49,803 nucleotides of DNA from contig JABSOX010000038.1 of the NCBI GenBank assembly GCA_013215655.1, positions 1 through 49,803 on the forward strand. The letters run 5' to 3'. Source of the stretch: Colwellia sp. (GTDB lineage Bacteria > Pseudomonadota > Gammaproteobacteria > Enterobacterales > Alteromonadaceae). The position numbers and the translations under genes were made by a program. The notes below the pieces were generated by a model. The model worked only from the letters and a program-made list of their open reading frames with translations, was not told where the DNA came from and ran no database searches. This document shows, in pieces, positions 1-8,456 of the stretch (the stretch's first letter is position 1; each line of letters opens with the position of its first letter).

Positions 1-50
1 CAGTGATCCCAATAGATTTGGCTCTCACATGTTTATAGCAGCCATAAATA

Positions 51-77
51 AACAGCGGCTAATAGCCGCTGTTTTTT
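51..77. terminator. Intrinsic terminator, perfect 10-bp stem
   Basis: AACAGCGGCT (51-60) pairs with AGCCGCTGTT (64-73) around a 3-base loop. A run of T follows on the plus strand, and the minus-strand copy is followed by TTTATTT. It can end transcription of the minus-strand gene that stops at 103, and also of a plus-strand gene to the left of the window. Confidence 0.85.
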
Positions 78-102
78 AGTTATTGCTGTGCTTAAGTCAA
101 TC

Positions 103-3100
103 TTAGTTACATGCTCCTAGATCTTCAAACCAGTGTAGAGTTCCTGCAGCTGGAGGAGTCCACATTGCCGTCAGTGTTCTCCAGTTGTGACCCTCGTAGC
201 TGAATGTTTCACCCGTATTATAAATATGTCCTGAAACAAACGCTGCAATACAAGGTGTTCCAGTTGAAGTGTCATTGGTGACTGTTACTGCCGTGACGGC
301 GCTATTGCTGAGCGCGCCATCACTTACCGTTAAGCTAATATTGGCGATGATATTCGCCGAAACGTTGGCTGCAGTAAATGTTGGATTGGCCGTTGTTGTT
401 GAGCTAAAACTACCGGCGCTAGCTGGTGACACACTCCATTGATAGGTCAGTGTAGTGTTGGCATCTGGATCAGTAGAATTTGAACCAGTTAAAGTAATCG
501 TTCCACCTTCTAGTACACTGGCCGCTGAAGATGAAACCACAGCTGTCGGTGCATTATTATTTCCTGAATTACATGAAATTTCAGTCCAGAACCAAGTAGA
601 AGCAGATGTTGGCGCTTCCCAAACACCCGGGTTATTTTGAGCTACAAAACATGAACCGTTGTAAGATACAACATCACCATTGGTTACTACTGTTTGACCT
701 GCAATCCATGGCGTTATAGTTGTTCCGGTTGTGTCATCAGTTATTGTTAATGATGTAGAGGCAGCATTGCTAAGCTCGCCATCACTAACCGTTAAACTAA
801 TGTTAGCAATAACATCTGCCGAAACATTAGCAGCTGTAAAGGTTGGATTAGCCGCAGTTGTTGAACTGAAGCTTCCTGCGCTTGCTGGCGACACACTCCA
901 CTGATAAGTCAGTGTAGTATTGGCATCTGGATCAGTAGAGTTAGCACCGGTTAAGGTAATCGACCCACCTTCTAATACACTCGCCGCCGATGATGAAACT
1001 ACGGCTGTCGGTGCACTATTGTTTGATGTTGAGTCGGTAACCGTTACTGATGTTGAGGCACTATCGTTGAGCTCACCATCACTTACAGCTAAAGTGATAT
1101 TAATATTAGTGTCAGCCGCTACTTCGGCTGCAGTAAACATTGGATTTGCCACTGTCGTAGAGCTGAAACTACCGGCGCTGGCTGGCGACACGCTCCACAA
1201 ATAAGTCAGTGTAGTATTAGCATCAGGATCGGTAGAGTTAGCACCGATTAAAGTAATCGTCCCACCTTCTTGTACACTAGCCGCCGATGATGAAACCACG
1301 GCTGTCGGTGCACTATTGTTTGATGTCGAATCGGTAACTGTTATCCATGTTGAGGCGCTATCGCCAAGCTCTCCATCACTAACAGCTAAGGTGATATTAA
1401 CACTAATATCCGCTGTAACATCGGCTGCAGTAAACGTTGGGTTAGCGATCGTTGATGAATTGAAACTACCGGCATTGGCTGACGACACACTCCACTGATA
1501 AGTCAGTGTGGTATTAGCATCGGGATCGGTAGAGTTAGCACCCGTAAAGGTAATAGTACCACCTTCGACAACACTGGCCGCAGAAGACGAAAGTACTGCT
1601 GTCGGAGCGTTATTACCTGTGTCGCCGCTGTTTACCAAAACGCCATGGGAGGCGGCATTGCTGGATAAACCATTAACACCTTTTAACTGAAAATAAAACT
1701 CAGTGGTCTCGCTAACGTTTGGCAAGGTAATTGAGGTACTTAAACCTGTTGGGTTGGCAATGGTTGCTAGTGGAGAGAGTGGCTCAACTTGGGTCCACTG
1801 ATAATTACTTGTGCCTGAAACACTACCACTTACATTTATCACAGCGCCGCTATTGGCTGTAATATCTCCACTGGCCGTGATGATAGGTCTTGCTGGAATA
1901 CTGATACCACCAAGCTGAGATATATCGCCGGTCATTTCAGAAAACATCTCGGCTGTTAGGTCGACTAACTTAAGGCCAATAAATTCTATTCTAGCCCAAG
2001 AGTCGAAACCTACCTCTAGGTGACCGTCTGCATTTTCCCACGCTTTCAAGTTGGAAACTGCGACATGCCTTTCTGGAACAATTTTGTCGATCATTGGGCG
2101 GAAGCCATTAATGGTCGCTCTAGGGCTCCAACCCATTACGACGGTTTGTGTATGGACAATATAGTCATCCAAGTTTGTGGGTAGGCTACTGCTAGGCACG
2201 CCTTGCAGCAAAATAGATTGATTGCCAGGTAGTGTTAGTATGGTACCTGTCTGGTCGCTGGTACTTGCAATTGTCATCTGAGTAAGTGGCGTTCCTGCCC
2301 ATTCTACGCCGAGTGAAATAAGGTCTTGTCCAACGCTAAAGTCGCTGATAGTCGTCTGTGTATTGCCCGGAGCGTGTTTTTGGATAACGACCTGATCTTT
2401 GCCGCCACCTGTGGTTACAGTATCACTGCCCCAACCTGCAAACAGCATTTCAGGATGTTGTGTTCCAGAAACGATGTCATTGCTCGGTGTGTCAAACACG
2501 GTGTCGTGACCTCTGAACATCTCCATATAAAAGCCAGCGGTAGTGCCTGTCTCATCGCCGGCGTCTGTACCTTCAAAAATTGCGTTAATAACGCCTAGCG
2601 CACCGCGCAAATGGGTGGCCGCTATAATACCGGACATGGTGATGGTGGTAGTTTTGGTGACTTGTGCACCATTTTCCAAATGAATATAGTCATAACTTGT
2701 GCCCAAAATATCTGACCAGTCTTTGCCTCTTGCTTGCATCAGCTCACGAAACTTGATGTAGTTAGAGCGCATAAGGGCGCGAATAATTTGTTCTTGTTTT
2801 GCAGGTATGCGCATATCATCAAATTGATAAATGTCATTCTTGCCGCTAAAAGTACCTTTCCACTCGTTAACTTGGGGTGTTATCAAGTCAACAGTTCCAC
2901 CAGGCCATCTAAAGGTAATTGTCTCTTTGGTATTAGTACAGGTGGCTTCACTCTGTAGACCTGTGCCGATACCAGCCCAGTCGCTGCCGGGACGGGCGGA
3001 ATAATATTTGCTGAGGCCTCTCTCTGTTTCGGGAATGTAAAAGCCGGAGGTGATAAGCGTCGCTTCACCGTTTTGGTAGCCGACAAAGCCCCAAGCATTG

Positions 3101-3501
3101 AGAGAGCTATATTGCATTTTTCTGATCATTCGCTTGCGCTCTGCAAGAGAGGCGTCGTTGTTGTAAAAACGATCAACATCCAATTTTTGGAAATATCTTT
3201 TTACCGAATGAGTTTCACCGACAACATCACCATTACAGGCCATATCTATGCGGCCGGGAATGTCATTGCCGAGGTTATCTTTTTTTAGGTAGCTGTATGT
3301 GCGGGCAGTGTCATCGTTGTAACCCGTTTGGTAACCATTGACTATCGCATCCGTAGTGTCGGGCAGCCCCGATTCAAAACCACGGAGTGCGTCTAAAAAG
3401 TTTGTCATATCGCCGGCACTTGCCAGTTGGGCCTGTCCGCCCATTGTTAAGCATATACAGGCGGTTAAATATTTCATTTTTGCTTTCATATTTGCTTTCA
3501 T
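103..3501 (-). CDS. Large secreted multidomain protein: lysozyme-like N-terminus, RTX-type segment, PKD/cadherin-like repeats, two chitin-binding-type modules
   Basis: A secreted 1132-residue protein. Residues 1-29 form a signal peptide ending QLASA; ATG at 3501 has an AAGG sequence about ten bases upstream, but Met5 or Met9 could also start it. Residues about 31-335 resemble the lysozyme-like domain found ahead of RTX repeats in other marine proteins: a Glu in FESG near the start, then VGYQNGEATLI, then GIIAATHLRGALG. Residues 335-430 contain an RTX-like GWGSDTVTTGGGKDQVVI segment. From about 545 there is one diverged Ig-like domain, then four PKD/cadherin-like repeats of roughly 100 residues (629-727, 727-827, 827-927, 980-1077). 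Two aromatic-rich modules like CBM5/12 lie at 930-979 and 1083-1132. Family knowledge suggests polysaccharide or cell-wall degradation outside the cell. The enzymatic activity is inferred only from resemblance of the first domain. Confidence 0.8.
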   Translation of the reverse strand: MKANMKAKMKYLTACICLTMGGQAQLASAGDMTNFLDALRGFESGLPDTTDAIVNGYQTGYNDDTARTYSYLKKDNLGNDIPGRIDMACNGDVVGETHSVKRYFQKLDVDRFYNNDASLAERKRMIRKMQYSSLNAWGFVGYQNGEATLITSGFYIPETERGLSKYYSARPGSDWAGIGTGLQSEATCTNTKETITFRWPGGTVDLITPQVNEWKGTFSGKNDIYQFDDMRIPAKQEQIIRALMRSNYIKFRELMQARGKDWSDILGTSYDYIHLENGAQVTKTTTITMSGIIAATHLRGALGVINAIFEGTDAGDETGTTAGFYMEMFRGHDTVFDTPSNDIVSGTQHPEMLFAGWGSDTVTTGGGKDQVVIQKHAPGNTQTTISDFSVGQDLISLGVEWAGTPLTQMTIASTSDQTGTILTLPGNQSILLQGVPSSSLPTNLDDYIVHTQTVVMGWSPRATINGFRPMIDKIVPERHVAVSNLKAWENADGHLEVGFDSWARIEFIGLKLVDLTAEMFSEMTGDISQLGGISIPARPIITASGDITANSGAVINVSGSVSGTSNYQWTQVEPLSPLATIANPTGLSTSITLPNVSETTEFYFQLKGVNGLSSNAASHGVLVNSGDTGNNAPTAVLSSSAASVVEGGTITFTGANSTDPDANTTLTYQWSVSSANAGSFNSSTIANPTFTAADVTADISVNITLAVSDGELGDSASTWITVTDSTSNNSAPTAVVSSSAASVQEGGTITLIGANSTDPDANTTLTYLWSVSPASAGSFSSTTVANPMFTAAEVAADTNINITLAVSDGELNDSASTSVTVTDSTSNNSAPTAVVSSSAASVLEGGSITLTGANSTDPDANTTLTYQWSVSPASAGSFSSTTAANPTFTAANVSADVIANISLTVSDGELSNAASTSLTITDDTTGTTITPWIAGQTVVTNGDVVSYNGSCFVAQNNPGVWEAPTSASTWFWTEISCNSGNNNAPTAVVSSSAASVLEGGTITLTGSNSTDPDANTTLTYQWSVSPASAGSFSSTTTANPTFTAANVSANIIANISLTVSDGALSNSAVTAVTVTNDTSTGTPCIAAFVSGHIYNTGETFSYEGHNWRTLTAMWTPPAAGTLHWFEDLGACN
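270..1620 (-). repeat. Near-identical in-gene direct repeats of about 300 bp
   Basis: Four copies of a roughly 290-300 bp unit lie inside the large secreted protein gene. The same boundary text, centred on ACACT(G/C)GCCGC, recurs near 525, 980, 1283 and 1572. The first two copies are separated by an extra 150 bp that encodes the first chitin-binding-type module. The high nucleotide identity suggests recent expansion and a risk of copy-number change or assembly collapse. Confidence 0.8.
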
Positions 3502-4173
3502 GTTGTGTATTTACCTTATTGGGTTAGTCAACAATGGTTAACAGCACTCAAATATTTTTTTGGTGCTATGAAAGGGCATTTATCCATCATCTCCAACGAA
3601 CGTAAGATTAAATTGTAGCGAGTAAAAATGCTCCGACAACAACACATTAAATAGCAGCGAATAATAAGTCAAGTGTTTTGACTAATTATTATTAACAAAT
3701 AAATAACAAGAAAATGACAATACCCATCACTCAATTTTAATAAAACAAACCTCTTAGCAATGGTTAATAAACAGACCGTAAGTAAGACATTTCCTGATGA
3801 CAACAGTTAACAAGGTAATTGTTCCTAAGCTTGTGGTTGAGGTGAATTCCTAGTACAAACATCTGATTTTAAAAGTGTCTAAAATTGATTTTATTGGCCG
3901 TTTTGACAGGTAACAACAAGGTTCAAATTACCTTTTATTGTACTATTTACCTCCATGAAATTTGAACTGTTTGATATTCAGTATTTTATAGCGTTACCGC
4001 CAGTGGTAGTGGTAGTGGTAGTGGTAGTGGCGATTTTATCACGACAATGCCTGATATCAGAGGATAAACGAGCGGCAAAGATAGTGAATATTTTGAAGTG
4101 ACTTTTGTCGCTGATAGGGTCATAAAATTTCATCAATCACGGAGTATTGATAATGTTATTTATACACTACACA
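3502..4173. other. Intergenic region with a GGTAGT microsatellite
   Basis: This AT-rich 670-bp gap holds the promoter of the large secreted protein at its left end. At its right end is a hexamer microsatellite (4002-4030) inside a short open frame. No RNA gene or strong hairpin was seen. Confidence 0.6.
3955..4101 (+). other. Doubtful 48-residue ORF across the GTGGTA repeat
   Basis: ATG at 3955 opens a frame that reads MKFELFDIQYFIALPP, then a run of nine valines from alternating GTG and GTA codons, then a basic tail ending at TGA 4099-4101. It would be a small single-pass membrane peptide. There is no Shine-Dalgarno sequence. The overlapping frame reads a Ser-Gly linker (codons AGT GGT) followed, after one TAA at 4065, by a plausible strand-forming stretch EYFEVTFVADRVIKF up to TAG 4179. 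The segment may therefore be the decayed tail of a secreted protein instead. Confidence 0.25.
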
Positions 4174-5277
4174 CTATTTAGGATGAAAAATAATATATTG
4201 GTGCGGCTTAATTTGTATTGTTATTTGTTGACCTCTTTCTAAGAGGACTTCACTGTAAAAGCTCACATATTTAAAAGCTAACTCAGAGTTATTAGTTAAA
4301 CTACTTAGTAAATAATGATAGCCCTGCTCGGTAATGACAACATCATCAACCTGAGCATTATTATTTTTTTCTTGGCTATTATTTAAACATAGTTCAATGA
4401 ACTGTGGTTTTAACAAGAGCTCGGTATTCTTTCCAGCAAACAGAACATCATTATCGACATTGATACAACCTAATGCTGATTGAACTTTAGTTTTTCCATT
4501 ATTACCATATTCTATTTTCTGAAGTGGTATACAAGTACCTAATTGTAAAAAATCAGCTACTTGCCAAGTTTTAGGCTGTTGACAAACTTGTAATGGACTA
4601 CCTACTTGTAATATTTTACCTTCTGCCATAACCGCCATTTGATCAGCAAAGGTGAAAACTTCATCCTTATTATGGGTAACAAAAATAGCACTGATCTTTA
4701 ACTGTTTTAATAACTTACGCATTTCTAACATCAGTTCTTTACGTAAACGGGCATCAATATTTGAAAATGGCTCATCTAATAATAATAATTTTGGCTGACG
4801 CGCCAATGCTCTAGCAATAGCCACTCGTTGTTGTTGCCCACCAGAAAGTTGATGGGAAAATCGCTGTTCGAGGTTATCTAGTTTAAGCAGCTTAATTAAA
4901 CTGGACAAACGTAATTGCTGTTCAGTTTTGCTAAGCTTATCAATACCAAAAAGTATATTTTGCTCAACAGTTAAATGAGGAAATAGTGCATAATCTTGAA
5001 AAATCATCCCTATATTACGATGCTCAGGAGCAATCATTTCATTTACTGTAATAAGTAATTTTTGTTGTTTTTGATGCTCGCCAATATTTAACGTTATTTC
5101 CCCATAAGTTTGTGCAATAAAACCCGCTAAGGTATTTAACAAGGTTGTTTTTCCACAACCACTAGGACCCACTAAGCCTAATATATCACCTGTAGTTAAT
5201 CGTAAATTAACATCATCAAGAATGATCTTGTTTTGCAGTTTTACTGATAAATTATTTATAACTAAAAGTTCAGTCAC
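4174..5277 (-). CDS. fbpC: Ferric iron ABC transporter, ATP-binding protein
   Basis: ATPase subunit of an Fe(III) importer of the Fbp/Afu/Sfu type, acting on the cytoplasmic face of the inner membrane. In its 367 residues it has Walker A GPSGCGKTT near residue 40, signature LSGGQQQR near 144, Walker B LLLLDEP near 164 and the H-loop VTHNKDE. The C-terminal 130 residues are the regulatory domain usual in CUT-type iron and polyamine ATPases. The start is GTG at 5277 and overlaps the fbpB stop (GTGA), so translation is coupled to the permease. An MgtA/PotA-type substrate is possible from this subunit alone, but the neighbouring FbpA-like protein points to iron. Confidence 0.92.
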   Translation of the reverse strand: MTELLVINNLSVKLQNKIILDDVNLRLTTGDILGLVGPSGCGKTTLLNTLAGFIAQTYGEITLNIGEHQKQQKLLITVNEMIAPEHRNIGMIFQDYALFPHLTVEQNILFGIDKLSKTEQQLRLSSLIKLLKLDNLEQRFSHQLSGGQQQRVAIARALARQPKLLLLDEPFSNIDARLRKELMLEMRKLLKQLKISAIFVTHNKDEVFTFADQMAVMAEGKILQVGSPLQVCQQPKTWQVADFLQLGTCIPLQKIEYGNNGKTKVQSALGCINVDNDVLFAGKNTELLLKPQFIELCLNNSQEKNNNAQVDDVVITEQGYHYLLSSLTNNSELAFKYVSFYSEVLLERGQQITIQIKPHQYIIFHPK

Positions 5278-6938
5278 ACACTACTCTCACTGTTATTACT
5301 ATTTGATATCAATGCTTCATCTTTATAATTATTAAGCCAAATGATGGGGATAAGACCTAACAGCACAATAAAAATAGCTCCTAACGCGCCCTGCTCTAGC
5401 ATTTCATCAGAAATTAACTGATATATTTGAGTACTTAAGGTTTCAAAGTTAAAAGGTCGTAACAATAATACTGCAGGTAATTCTTTCATCGCTTCAATAA
5501 AAACTAATAACCAAGCAACCCAAAGTGAATTATTTAAAAGAGGAAAATGTACCTTTTTTAACATTTTTGATAAACCCGCTCCTAAACTTGCCGGAGCAAA
5601 ATCAACAGACAAGGGGATTTGCTCAACACCACTAGCCAGTGTGCCATTGGCAATAGCAGCGAAACGCACAACGTAAGCAAAAATAATGGCAAAAATGGAA
5701 CCTGATAATAAAAGGCCCGGTTCTGTGAACTTAAAAAACCGAGCACTGTCATTAATAAAATGATCGAGTGGGCCAAACGTTGCTAACATCGCCATAGCTA
5801 ATACAGTACCAGGAATAGCATAACCAAATCCTGAAATTATTTGTGGTATTCCCCGCCATGAATCACGACTTAAGCGTTGATATAAAATGAAAATAAAAGC
5901 AAAAAACACAGTTATTGATGCTGTAATGAATGCAATTTCAACGCTATTTTTGCCGCTCGGTAATAGCATTAAAAACTGCTCAATATTGCTATATTCAAAC
6001 GCCATTATTAATAACAAAACAAAAGGTAATACAAAACCAAAAAATGCTAATAACCAACAAAAACTAGTCGCAAAAAACTGCTCAAATTGAGTTAATACAA
6101 TTAAGTATTGATTTTTATTGGGGCGATTTGATTGATGATTTTGTTTGGCTCGAGCTCGTTGCTCACTTACTACCACAATTAAAATAAATAGCATTAAAAT
6201 ACTGGCTAAGGCATTAGCCGCAGGTAAATCCCCATAACCTAACCAAGTATCATAAATGGCTGTCGTTAAAGTATTTACAGCAAAATATTGCACGGTAGCA
6301 AAATCAGCAAGAGTCTCCATCAATACTAAACTAGCAGCAATAGCAATGGCAGGTCGAGCCAAGGGTAATGCGACTTTAAAAAAACTTTGCTTGGTTGATA
6401 AACCTAGTAGTCGGCTTGCTCTTAATAAGTTCTGGTCTTGTTGTTCAAATGCAGTACGCGCCAACATGTAAACATAAGGGAAAAGTACCAAAGCGATAAC
6501 AATTATCGCACCTGGTAAGGTTCTCATATCAAAAAAGGTATAGTCATTAGGTGATTGCCAAGCAAACCACGCACGAAGTGTACGTTGAACTGGCCCTGCA
6601 TAATCAAATAAGTCAGTATAAAGATAAGCAACTAAATAAGCAGGCATAGCCAAAGGCAACAATAATAACCAGCGTAATATTTTTTTTCCGATAACATCAG
6701 TGTGAACAATAAACGAAGCACTGCTCACGCCAAAAAAAACACTGAGAAATACCACTCCAAAACCTAATAACAACGTATTGTTAATATAAGTAGGTAAAAC
6801 TGTTTGCCATAGGTGAGTGAATAAGTCAGTTGAAGCATTGAAACCAGCAAATAACATCACCGCTGCGGGGATCATTAAAATAAAGGCAATAAGCCAACAA
6901 ATATTTCGCCAAATACTGTTGGTTTGACTCGCTATCAC
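5274..6938 (-). CDS. fbpB: Ferric iron ABC transporter, fused permease
   Basis: Inner-membrane permease of the Fe(III) importer. Its 554 residues hold two consecutive BPD_transp_1 halves, each with about six membrane segments, and EAA-like loops (ASRLLGLSTKQSFFKVALPL near 180, and ASLGAGLSKMLKKVHFPLL near 450). The likely start is GTG at 6938; no clear Shine-Dalgarno sequence precedes it. A six-codon reading frame starting ATG AGC stops at a TGA that overlaps this GTG, so reinitiation is possible. The gene follows fbpA after 76 bp that contain a terminator hairpin, and its stop overlaps the fbpC start. Confidence 0.92.
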   Translation of the reverse strand: MIASQTNSIWRNICWLIAFILMIPAAVMLFAGFNASTDLFTHLWQTVLPTYINNTLLLGFGVVFLSVFFGVSSASFIVHTDVIGKKILRWLLLLPLAMPAYLVAYLYTDLFDYAGPVQRTLRAWFAWQSPNDYTFFDMRTLPGAIIVIALVLFPYVYMLARTAFEQQDQNLLRASRLLGLSTKQSFFKVALPLARPAIAIAASLVLMETLADFATVQYFAVNTLTTAIYDTWLGYGDLPAANALASILMLFILIVVVSEQRARAKQNHQSNRPNKNQYLIVLTQFEQFFATSFCWLLAFFGFVLPFVLLLIMAFEYSNIEQFLMLLPSGKNSVEIAFITASITVFFAFIFILYQRLSRDSWRGIPQIISGFGYAIPGTVLAMAMLATFGPLDHFINDSARFFKFTEPGLLLSGSIFAIIFAYVVRFAAIANGTLASGVEQIPLSVDFAPASLGAGLSKMLKKVHFPLLNNSLWVAWLLVFIEAMKELPAVLLLRPFNFETLSTQIYQLISDEMLEQGALGAIFIVLLGLIPIIWLNNYKDEALISNSNNSESSV

Positions 6939-6953
6939 AAGTATTTACTGCTC

Positions 6954-6988
6954 ATAAAAAACGACTTGATAGGCACTTATCAAGTCGT
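6954..6988 (-). terminator. Perfect terminator hairpin between fbpA and fbpB
   Basis: On the minus strand ACGACTTGATA (6988-6978) pairs without mismatch with TATCAAGTCGT (6971-6961) around a 6-base loop and is followed at once by TTTTTT. It lies after the fbpA stop and before fbpB. Partial termination here would give more binding protein than permease. Confidence 0.88.
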
Positions 6989-7014
6989 AAGGCATAGAGA
7001 TAAAGGTTAAAAGG

Positions 7015-8040
7015 CTATAAATCAAATTGTGCTATATCAATTAATTTCAAAGCAGTTTTTCGTTGTTTAGCGATAGTTTCTAACGATAAACTATCGGCTT
7101 TAAATGCTCCCCATGAAGCAACTAATGTTGATGCTGTAACATCACTACGAACAGGATATTCCATATTTGTTTCTGCATATAACTGCTGTGCAGGAATAGA
7201 AACTAGAAACTCCATTAATGTTTTAGCATTTTGCTTGTTTGGCGAATATTTAGCTAATGCCATACCTGAGATATTAACATGAGCACCACGATTCTTTTGA
7301 TTAGGAAAGTTAATATTTACTGCATCAGCCCAATTTTTTTGCTTTTCATCTTTTAACATCTTGCCAAAGTAATAACTATTGCCTAATGATATATCACAAA
7401 GATTTTGATGAATCGCTTGTACCTGCGCACGATCACTACCTTGAGGTTTACGTGCTAAATTATTTTTAAATTTTTCTAGCCAAACTAATGTATCTGTCTC
7501 ACCATGTTCAGCAATCATCGAGGCAACTAACGCTACATTATAAGGATGTTTACCACTACGAGTACAAATTCGTCCTTGATACTTCTCGTCAGCTAAGTCT
7601 TCATAATTAAAATCTATATTGCCCAAACGTTTAGCCGAGTAAATATTACGAACACGTGTTGTTAATGCAAACCAAGTATCATCTTGCGCACGATATTGCT
7701 TTGGAATAGCACCATTAATTTTTGATGAAGTAAATTTTTGTAATAGATCTTTATCGTGTAATTCAATTAAACGACTGATATCCGTTGTTAACAATACATC
7801 CGCGGGGCTGTACTTCCCTTCACGTGACAAACGTTCAGCCATGCCTTTTTTTGCGAAAACCACATTAACTTTAATGCCACTTTGATGAGTGAACTTATCA
7901 AAAAGAGGCTTCACCAAGAAAGGTTGACGATAAGAATAAACATTTACTTCTTCAATGGCATGAGCCGTGAATGATAAAAAACTTATAACGCTAATAACTG
8001 CGCCCATAACACATTGTAAGAATAAAGCTTTGCTTAACAT
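7015..8040 (-). CDS. fbpA: Ferric iron ABC transporter, periplasmic Fe(III)-binding protein
   Basis: Periplasmic receptor that captures ferric iron and delivers it to FbpBC. The product has 341 residues with a signal peptide ending at AHA (about residue 28). It continues EEVNVYSYRQPFLVKPLFDKF, the typical start of FbpA/IdiA/FutA-type proteins. The adjacent tyrosines Tyr223-Tyr224 in GNSYYFGK match the Fe-liganding Tyr pair of this family, and VNVYSYRQ supplies a further Tyr. ATG at 8040 is preceded by TTAGG. It is the first gene of the fbpABC set, and a Fur-box-like sequence lies about 115 bp upstream. Confidence 0.93.
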   Translation of the reverse strand: MLSKALFLQCVMGAVISVISFLSFTAHAIEEVNVYSYRQPFLVKPLFDKFTHQSGIKVNVVFAKKGMAERLSREGKYSPADVLLTTDISRLIELHDKDLLQKFTSSKINGAIPKQYRAQDDTWFALTTRVRNIYSAKRLGNIDFNYEDLADEKYQGRICTRSGKHPYNVALVASMIAEHGETDTLVWLEKFKNNLARKPQGSDRAQVQAIHQNLCDISLGNSYYFGKMLKDEKQKNWADAVNINFPNQKNRGAHVNISGMALAKYSPNKQNAKTLMEFLVSIPAQQLYAETNMEYPVRSDVTASTLVASWGAFKADSLSLETIAKQRKTALKLIDIAQFDL

Positions 8041-8155
8041 AACAACCTAAGAAGTCCTTATACCCAAACCATTTAAAATTGTTGAATATATTGAGTGACT
8101 AGTAATTAATAATGCGAATAGCTTAATGAAAACCACTCAAACCGTCAACGCATTT

Positions 8156-8174
8156 ACGAATTATTATCATTTGC
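8156..8174 (-). promoter_or_regulatory. Candidate Fur box upstream of fbpA
   Basis: Read on the minus strand, the 19 bases GCAAATGATAATAATTCGT match the Fur consensus GATAATGATAATCATTATC at 13 of 19 positions, including the uninterrupted AATGATAAT core. It lies 116 bp upstream of the fbpA start, as expected for an iron-repressed uptake operon. Confidence 0.55.
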
Positions 8175-8201
8175 ATTATTAGGTAGCTAGGGATAAATGA
8201 A

Positions 8202-8423
8202 GTAGCGATAAGTCAATTTCATATTTCTAAGAAATTAGAAAGGGTGGGTTCTTCAGAAATAAGCATTGAAGAAGCTATTTGAAATGCAACAGTTGAATGC
8301 TATAAATCAGTAAAAAATATGGACGAGTTTGATGTCGTAGGAACGCGCAGTCATATTATTGAAAGTAAAGTAGGCCACTATCAAGTAACCCTAAAAATAG
8401 GCTTTAAAATCGAAAAAAGTTAA
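8202..8423 (+). pseudogene. Dodecin family gene, inactivated
   Basis: One frame reads a dodecin-like sequence: ERVGSSEISIEEAI, then a TGA at 8280-8282, then NATVECYKSVKNMDEF and HYQVTLKIGFKIEKS to TAA 8421-8423. Dodecins are small (about 70-residue) flavin-binding proteins that form 12-mers, and the SSPxSxEEAI and VTLKxGF landmarks are recognisable. There is no ATG, GTG or TTG at the expected place; the frame starts around GTA GCG at 8202. Missing start plus internal stop indicate a dead gene. Confidence 0.82.
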
Positions 8424-8456
8424 AATTTCAGCCTATAACTCAGCCATAAACATCAT

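Noticed and set aside
455-1690. Several plus-strand frames opposite the large secreted protein
   Set aside because: They are antisense shadows of the repeated domains; the same text recurs because the repeats recur.
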